Of a DNA stretch of 64,000 nt, positions 61,908 to 64,000 are shown one piece after another. Source of the stretch: Aestuariibius insulae (GTDB taxonomy: Bacteria > Pseudomonadota > Alphaproteobacteria > Rhodobacterales > Rhodobacteraceae); contig NZ_JBFONW020000001.1 of the NCBI RefSeq assembly GCF_040783535.2, forward strand, positions 248,001 through 312,000, read 5' to 3'. The notes under the pieces are model-generated. The model made no database searches and was not told where the DNA came from. It saw only the letters and a list, made by a program, of their open reading frames with translations. Position numbers and translations under genes: made by a program. The first letter of the stretch is position 1. Each line of letters starts with the position of its first letter.

Positions 61908-62108
61908 ATGAAGTACTATGTCAACACAGAGGCGCGAGACGACGGCATCCATGTCGTGCACAACGAAGAGTGCCAGTTTCTTCCCAACGAAGACAAGCGT
62001 AAGGCGCTCGGCGACTACGCGAAATGCGAAACGGCGATGGATCACGCCCGCGACGCGTTCAGCAAGGTGAACGGATGCGCAACCTGCGCGCCTGACTGCC
62101 GCGACTGA
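61908..62108 (+). CDS. Small Cys-containing protein of unknown function
   Basis: 66 aa from ATG 61908, with AAAGGAG 8 bp upstream; no earlier start has a ribosome site. Five Cys: in NEECQF, AKCETA and GCATCAPDC. The spacing is suggestive of metal binding. Divergent from ade, 40 bp before the epimerase-like gene. Function unknown. Confidence 0.75.
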   Translation: MKYYVNTEARDDGIHVVHNEECQFLPNEDKRKALGDYAKCETAMDHARDAFSKVNGCATCAPDCRD

Positions 62109-62148
62109 GCGCTTGCAGGCAGACCGGTTTCCCGGCACGACAAGATCT

Positions 62149-63012
62149 ATGCCCGGCACCCTTCTTTCCTTCGGTCACGGATATTCGGCGCAAGCCCTCG
62201 ATGAGCTGCTCCTGCCACAGGGCTGGCGTGTCATAGGAACTACCCGATCCGAGGACAGTGCAGCGCGCCTTCGCGAGAGAGGTGTGGAGCCGCTGATCTG
62301 GCCGGGCGAGGATGTTCGCCCTGCATTGGAGGCTGCGACACATCTATTGATCTCGGCGGCGCCAGGAGAGGAGGGCGATCCTGTCCTCATGAATCTGCGC
62401 AAAGAGATCGCGGCACGCGCCGCAAACTTTCAATGGGTCGGATATCTCTCAACCACCGGCGTTTATGGCGATCATGAGGGCGATTGGGTTGACGAAAGCG
62501 CCGCTCTGACACCGGCCACTAAACGCGGCGAAATGCGCGTCGCCGCAGAGACGGCTTGGGCGTCGGTTCCCGGCTTGCCGCTGCATATCTTTCGTCTGGC
62601 GGGGATCTACGGACCCGATCGAGGTCCGTTCTCCAAGGTTCGCGCTGGAACAGCACGGCGGATCATAAAGGACGGGCAGGTCTTCTCCCGCATCCATGTC
62701 GAGGATATCGCACAGGTCCTTGCCGCCTCGATAGCGCAGCCCAACCCCGGTGCAGTCTACAATGTCTGCGATGATGATCCCGCCCCGCCGCAGGATGTCA
62801 TCGCGCATGCCGCCGAGCTTCTGGGCGTCCCGGTCCCGCCCGCCGTCCCGTTCGAAGAGGCGGATCTCTCACCGATGGCGCGCAGCTTCTACAGCGAATC
62901 CAAGAAGGTCAGAAACGACCGCATCAAGACCGAGCTTGGTGTGCATCTTCGCTATCCAAGCTATCGGGAGGGGCTGCCTCATCTTCTGACCCTCGAGGCA
63001 AAGCGCGCCTGA
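62149..63012 (+). CDS. NAD(P)-dependent epimerase/dehydratase-like protein (YeeZ type)
   Basis: 287 aa from ATG 62149, without a strong ribosome site. Extended-SDR fold with a modified N-terminal cofactor loop (FGHGYSAQAL instead of GxxGxxG), YLSTTGVYGDHEGDWVDE with the substrate Ser/Tyr region, FRLAGIYGPDRGP and IHVEDIAQVL. Resembles the YeeZ/SDR_a5-type family. The reaction is unknown. The 3' end overlaps the convergent membrane-protein gene by 89 bp. Confidence 0.78.
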   Translation: MPGTLLSFGHGYSAQALDELLLPQGWRVIGTTRSEDSAARLRERGVEPLIWPGEDVRPALEAATHLLISAAPGEEGDPVLMNLRKEIAARAANFQWVGYLSTTGVYGDHEGDWVDESAALTPATKRGEMRVAAETAWASVPGLPLHIFRLAGIYGPDRGPFSKVRAGTARRIIKDGQVFSRIHVEDIAQVLAASIAQPNPGAVYNVCDDDPAPPQDVIAHAAELLGVPVPPAVPFEEADLSPMARSFYSESKKVRNDRIKTELGVHLRYPSYREGLPHLLTLEAKRA

Positions 63013-63628
63013 TCGCCCAAGCGAGCCCGGCAAAGACAGCCAGAAGAACAAGCGCCGTCACGATGTTCGTCGCATAGAAACCAAGCCGATCGGTGAGGGC
63101 CAGATTGTTCAAAAACGGATAGGGCAGACCACTGGTAACAGAGCCCGCCGGGCTCGAATGCATCGGCTGCACAACAAATTCCGACCACAACAGATAGACC
63201 GCGACAATTCCGACAAGCCACAGCGCGGACGTGGCAGGGCGGCGAAAACTGCGATGGATGAAAAGCGCGTCGCAGATCTGCAGCGCTGGACCAAGACCGT
63301 GGAGGTAGTAGTCGAGATACCAGACCGCCCGTGTGCCATCGCGGGTTACGGAGGTCGGATCGTCGAAATAGAGACGCCAGTACAGGATGACGACCATCGC
63401 ATTGATGACGGCGACGGCCGAGATAAAGCCATCCCACCGCCGCTCGCTGCGATACTCCAGAAGCGCCATCATGCGGCTTGCGCAAAAGAACGATCCGATC
63501 AGCGCCCAGATCGTCAGATACCGAAGCGGGCCGAGCCCCTCGTCATAGTCGGAAAAGAGGATCATGCGGATCACATATCCGCCGGCCAGCAGAAAGGTGA
63601 TCCACCGATAGATCGTCACAAAAGGCAT
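62924..63628 (-). CDS. Integral membrane protein, Pr6Pr-like
   Basis: 234 aa from ATG 63628 (AAAGGAG 9 bp upstream). About six membrane helices with LYWRLYFDDP, YYLHGLGPALQICDALF and LWSEFVVQP; this resembles the Pr6Pr/DUF membrane family. The acidic hydrophilic tail (SEDEAAPPDSLDSEDAHQ) is encoded in the region overlapping the epimerase-like gene. Function unknown. Confidence 0.75.
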   Translation of the reverse strand: MPFVTIYRWITFLLAGGYVIRMILFSDYDEGLGPLRYLTIWALIGSFFCASRMMALLEYRSERRWDGFISAVAVINAMVVILYWRLYFDDPTSVTRDGTRAVWYLDYYLHGLGPALQICDALFIHRSFRRPATSALWLVGIVAVYLLWSEFVVQPMHSSPAGSVTSGLPYPFLNNLALTDRLGFYATNIVTALVLLAVFAGLAWAIRRALPRGSEDEAAPPDSLDSEDAHQARS

Positions 63629-63767
63629 CGCTTGGGTCTCCTTTAAGGCAGAGTGCACAAACCCGCCGATCCCAGTCCAGCCTCAATGCCGTGACCTTGC
63701 GTGATGCGCTTGCTAAGGAGCAAGCAGCCCACCATATCGCGGCTCAACTCCAAGGTTTGGGAAAATC

Positions 63768-64000
63768 ATGACGCTTCGAGCCCGCATAGACGCCTTCCTT
63801 GACAGAGCGGACGTCCAGAACGCGATCATTGCGATCATCATCTTCAACGCGATCCTTCTGGGTATGGAAACCTCGCCGACGATTATGGGCGCCGCAGGCG
63901 AGCTGATCTTCACCCTAGACCGCATCTGCCTGGGCATCTTCACGCTCGAGATCCTGGCCAAGATCTATGCGCGTGGCTTCAAGTTCTTCCGCTCGGGCTG
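63768..64000 (+). CDS. Voltage-gated ion channel, N-terminus (partial)
   Basis: Begins at ATG 63768 and runs off the window after 77 codons. Shows the first helices of a bacterial voltage-sensor domain: VQNAIIAIIIFNAILLGMET (S1) and LGIFTLEILAKIYARG (S2 with the conserved Glu and Lys). This fits NaChBac-type sodium channels. Selectivity filter lies outside the window. Confidence 0.8.
   Translation, partial: MTLRARIDAFLDRADVQNAIIAIIIFNAILLGMETSPTIMGAAGELIFTLDRICLGIFTLEILAKIYARGFKFFRSG

Noticed and set aside
1..64000. CRISPR array
   Set aside because: No regularly spaced repeats of 25-40 bp; the only short phased repeat is the 11-bp ACCGA array, which has no spacers.

Overview
The window looks like chromosomal DNA of an alphaproteobacterium of the Rhodobacterales (Roseobacter/Rhodobacter type). 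Support for this comes from the GC-rich flanks, a sorbitol/mannitol operon in the gene order known from Rhodobacter sphaeroides (smoEFGKS-mtlK), TRAP transport, a glycine-riboswitch gcvTHP operon, and the many 1-4 bp start/stop overlaps. No rRNA, tRNA, CRISPR array, transposase or integrase was seen.

Left part (1-14808), GC-rich and mostly minus strand. First a polyamine group: an aminopropyltransferase with an N-terminal membrane domain (cut by the window edge), a small anchored protein, a rhomboid-GNAT fusion and S-adenosylmethionine decarboxylase. Next a phospholipid cassette of acyltransferase, CDP-diacylglycerol synthase and an atypical CDP-alcohol phosphatidyltransferase. Then one long operon: an N-formylglutamate-amidohydrolase family enzyme, TRAP transporter, glutamine-synthetase-like ligase, aldehyde dehydrogenase and iron alcohol dehydrogenase, divergent from an RpiR-type regulator. 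I read it as uptake and gamma-glutamyl-protected oxidation of an amine or amino alcohol.

Central metabolism (14809-29578). Five ACCGA boxes with 11-bp phasing, a tandem glycine riboswitch and gcvT-gcvH-gcvP run on the plus strand. Converging on them are nagA with a SIS-domain sugar-phosphate enzyme, then the polyol operon smoE-F-G-K-S-mtlK, with a LacI regulator next to a perfect 14-bp palindrome.

Type III secretion island (about 30000-48170), visibly poorer in GC and ending in about 700 bp of very AT-rich non-coding DNA. It carries an orphan LuxR-type response regulator, an unknown gene, the coupled operon sctJ-K-L-N-O-Q-R-S-T-U, sctV on the opposite strand, a 62-aa needle-like protein, a B-lectin protein that ends in an almost identical copy of that needle-like sequence, a secretin with periplasmic domains only, and a second plus-strand operon (48-aa ORF, sctI-like, sctD, unknown, TPR protein). 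The set is unusual: SctU has SPEG in place of the NPTH self-cleavage motif, no secretin pore domain is present, and no sctP, sctW, translocon or classical effector gene was recognised. I regard the needle-lectin arrangement as the most novel part of the window.

Right part (48171-64000), GC-rich again: a beta-oxidation pair (thiolase and a bifunctional hydratase/dehydrogenase), dps, thiamine transporter thiBPQ under a TPP riboswitch, aroC with a sulfotransferase-like gene, HU, a purine-salvage pair (AMP nucleosidase, adenine deaminase), a small Cys-rich protein, an NAD-dependent epimerase-like protein, a membrane protein, and the start of a voltage-gated ion channel gene cut by the window edge. 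All family calls come from reading motifs, without database searches; GC statements are by eye.
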